DNA of 64,000 nt from contig NW_027480494.1 of assembly GCF_051401765.1 (NCBI RefSeq), positions 930,001 through 994,000 of the forward strand, written 5' to 3'. Position 1 is the stretch's first letter. Each line of letters starts with the position of its first letter. The position numbers were made by a program, and so were the translations under genes. The notes under the pieces are model-generated. The model did no database searches and was not told the DNA's origin. It saw only the letters and a list, made by a program, of their open reading frames with translations. Below, one piece after another: positions 62,229-64,000 of this stretch. The stretch is from Calliopsis andreniformis. Lineage: Eukaryota > Arthropoda > Insecta > Hymenoptera > Andrenidae.

Positions 62229-64000
62229 AGTTATAGCCATAGACATAGCCATAGCAGCCATAGCCATAGCCATAGCCATAGCAGACATAGCCATAGCCAT
62301 AGCAGCCATAGCCATAGCCAAACCCATAGCAGCCATAGCCATAGCCATAGCAGTCATGGCCATAGCCATAGACAAAGCAGCCATAGCCATAGCCACAGCC
62401 ATAGCAGCCATAGCCATAACCATAGCAGCCATAGCCATAGCCATAGCAGACATAACCACAGCCACAGCAGCCATAGCCATAGCCATAGCAGCCATAGCCA
62501 TAGCCATAGCAGCCAGAGCCAGAGCCACAGCAGCCGTAGACATAGCCATAGCCTTAGGGGCCATAGACATAACCATAGCCATAGCAGCCATAGAAATAGC
62601 CATAGCCGCCACAGCCATGGCCATTGTATCCAAAACCATAGCCATAGCAGCCATAGCCAAAGACATAGCCATAGCAGCCATAGCCATAGCCATAGCCATA
62701 GCCATAGCAGCCATAGCCATAGCCATAGCAGACATAGCCATAGCCATAGCCATAGCAGCCGTATCCATAGCCATAGTAGCCATAGCCATAGCCATAGCAG
62801 CCATAGTCGCCATAACCATAACCATAGCAGCCATAGCCATAGCCATAGCAGACATAGCCATAGCCATAGCCATAGCAGCCGTATCCATAGCCATAGTAGC
62901 CTTAGCCATAGCCATAGCAGCCATAGCCGCCATAGCCATAGCAATAGCAGCCATAGCCATAGCCATTGCAGCCATAGCCATAGCCATAGCAGCCATAGCC
63001 ATAGCCATAGCAGCCATAGCCATAGCTATAGCAGCCAGAGCCGGAGCCACAGCAGCCGTAGACATAGCCATAGCCTTAGCAGCCATAGCCATAACCATAG
63101 CTATAGCAGCCATAGCCATAGCAGCCATAGACATATCCATAGCAGCCAGAGCCAGAGCCACAGCAGCCGTAGACATAGCCATAGCATCCATAGCCATAGC
63201 AGCCGTAGCCATAGCCATAGCTGCCATAATCATAACCTTAGCCATTGCAGCCATAGCCATAGCCATAGCAGCCATAGCCGTAGCCATAGCAGCCATAGCC
63301 ATAGTCATAGCAGCCATAGCCATAGCCATAGCAGCCATAGCGATAGCCGTAGCAGCCGTAGGCATAGCCATAGCAGCCATAGCTATATCCATAGCAGACA
63401 CACACATAGCCACAGCCATAGCAGCCATAATCATAGCCATAGCCATAGCAGCCATAGCCATGGCCATAGTAGCCAAAGCCATAGCCATAGCAGCCATATC
63501 CGTAGACATAGCCATATCAGCCATAGCCACAGCCACAGCCATAGCCATTGCCATAGCAGCCATAGCCATAGCCATAGCAGCCATAGCCATAGGCATAGCA
63601 GCCATAGCCATAGCCGTAGCAGCCATAGCCATAGCCATAGCAGTCATAGCTATAGCCATAGCCATAGCAGCCATAGCCATAGCCATAGCCATAGCAGCCA
63701 TAGCCATAGCCATAGCAGCCATAGCCATAGCCATACCCATAGCAGCCATAGCCATAGCCATAGCCGTCATAGCCATAGCCACAGCCATAGCAGCCATAGC
63801 CATAGCCATAGCCATAGCAGCCATAGCCATAGCCATAGCAGCCATAGCATTAGCCATAGCAGCCATAACCACAGCCATAGCAGCCATAGCCATAGCCATA
63901 GCAGCCATAGCCATAGCCATAGCAGCCAGAGCCAGAGCCACAGCAGCCGTAGACATAGCCATAGCCTTGGCAGTCATAGCCATAGCCATAGCCATAGCAG
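62229..64000 (+). repeat. 5,049-bp-spaced block, copy 2 (runs off window)
   Basis: Second copy of 57,180-58,951, still matching at the last base of the window (TTGGCAGTCATAGCC at 63,967 against 58,918). A private change is GCATTAGCC near 63,848 where copy 1 has GCAATAGCC. The repeat and the array continue beyond the window. Confidence 0.92.

Larger units (their letters stand above)
58348..63406 (+). repeat. ACACACACA-marker cassette, right-domain copies
   Basis: The same cassette reappears with GACACACACA at 58,348, 61,732 and 63,397, after about 39 kb without it. The copies at 58,348 and 63,397 belong to the 5,049-bp repeat pair. The copy at 61,732 has a private change, TAGTAGACAC instead of TAGCAGACAC. 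Confidence 0.92.
1..64000 (+). repeat. Satellite array of (GCCATA)n-GCA monomers spanning the whole window
   Basis: Every stretch read resolves into GCCATA hexamers grouped in twos to fives and closed by a GCA triplet, giving 15-, 21-, 27- and sometimes 33-bp monomers; 9-bp forms are rare. Substitutions hit all six hexamer positions (GACATA, GTCATA, GGCATA, GCTATA, GCAATA, GCCGTA, GCCTTA, GCCACA, GCCAGA, GCCAAA, GCCATG, ATCATA, TCCATA, CCCATA). The + strand always carries GCCATA, so C exceeds G about two to one throughout. No unique DNA or mobile element interrupts it, and neither array end lies inside the window. I do not recognise it as a named satellite. An origin from a repetitive coding segment is possible but unproven. 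Confidence 0.97.

Noticed and set aside
2760..63000. The many 60-200 codon antisense Leu-Trp frames as small membrane proteins
   Set aside because: They are the third antisense register of the hexamer, interrupted wherever GTCATA makes CTA-TGA. They recur only because their blocks were duplicated.
302..63995. Treating the multi-kilobase Ala-Ile and Met-Ala open frames as giant protein-coding genes
   Set aside because: Both strands and several registers are open at once, the repeat is stop-immune in these registers, substitutions fall at every codon position, damaged copies are duplicated freely, and no start context, domain or terminus is visible.
1..64000. A CRISPR array, given regular short repeats
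   Set aside because: There are no unique spacers; repeat and intervening sequence are the same hexamer, and no cas-like gene is present.
1..64000. Telomeric repeat or G-quadruplex-forming DNA
   Set aside because: The unit has no GGG or CCC runs beyond rare ACCC variants and does not match known telomere repeats.

Overview
The whole 64 kb window is one uninterrupted, one-orientation satellite array. Its alphabet is the hexamer GCCATA on the + strand. Two to five hexamers followed by a GCA triplet make monomers of 15, 21, 27 or 33 bp (9 bp rarely), each decorated with substitutions. I see no unique-sequence gene, RNA gene, transposon, CRISPR array or promoter, and the array runs off both ends of the window. 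The size and nested tandem architecture suggest a eukaryotic nuclear genome assembled from long reads. The species cannot be read from the sequence.

Very long open frames cover almost everything, but most of this follows from the hexamer. GCCATA repeats lack stops in five of six frames. In three of these (+ Ala-Ile, + His-Ser, - Met-Ala) no basic codon reaches a stop by one substitution. The antisense Tyr-Gly-Cys and Leu-Trp frames can be broken by one change, and they are broken often. I therefore annotate no CDS. The one observation that keeps a coding history alive is the scarcity of 1- or 2-bp length changes: I found only two independent ones, each since copied.

Layout. 1-19 kb: an older-looking left domain with an ACACACACA-containing cassette, a ~2.6 kb block repeated 6,530 bp apart (2,888 and 9,418), nested 579/942/1,032-bp duplications at 7.56-9.80 kb, and 117- and 720-bp duplications near 18 kb. 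19-26.7 kb: transitional blocks, including a 1,020-bp tandem duplication at 19.7-21.7 kb. 26.7-55.5 kb: a recently amplified core. It has an 11,918-bp head-to-tail duplication (26,731-50,620), in which I found a single base difference, a 2,391-bp tandem (47.45-52.22 kb) and a 2,097-bp pair (52.2-55.5 kb). 55.46-56.7 kb: a cluster of recombination junctions. 56.7-64 kb: a right flank where the left-domain cassette returns, with a block repeated 5,049 bp apart.

The offset between copies is a multiple of 3 in every pair measured, or one less where a known 1-bp loss lies between. Shared private variants give a relative order of events. The array looks like the product of repeated in-register unequal exchange, youngest in the core and older at the flanks.
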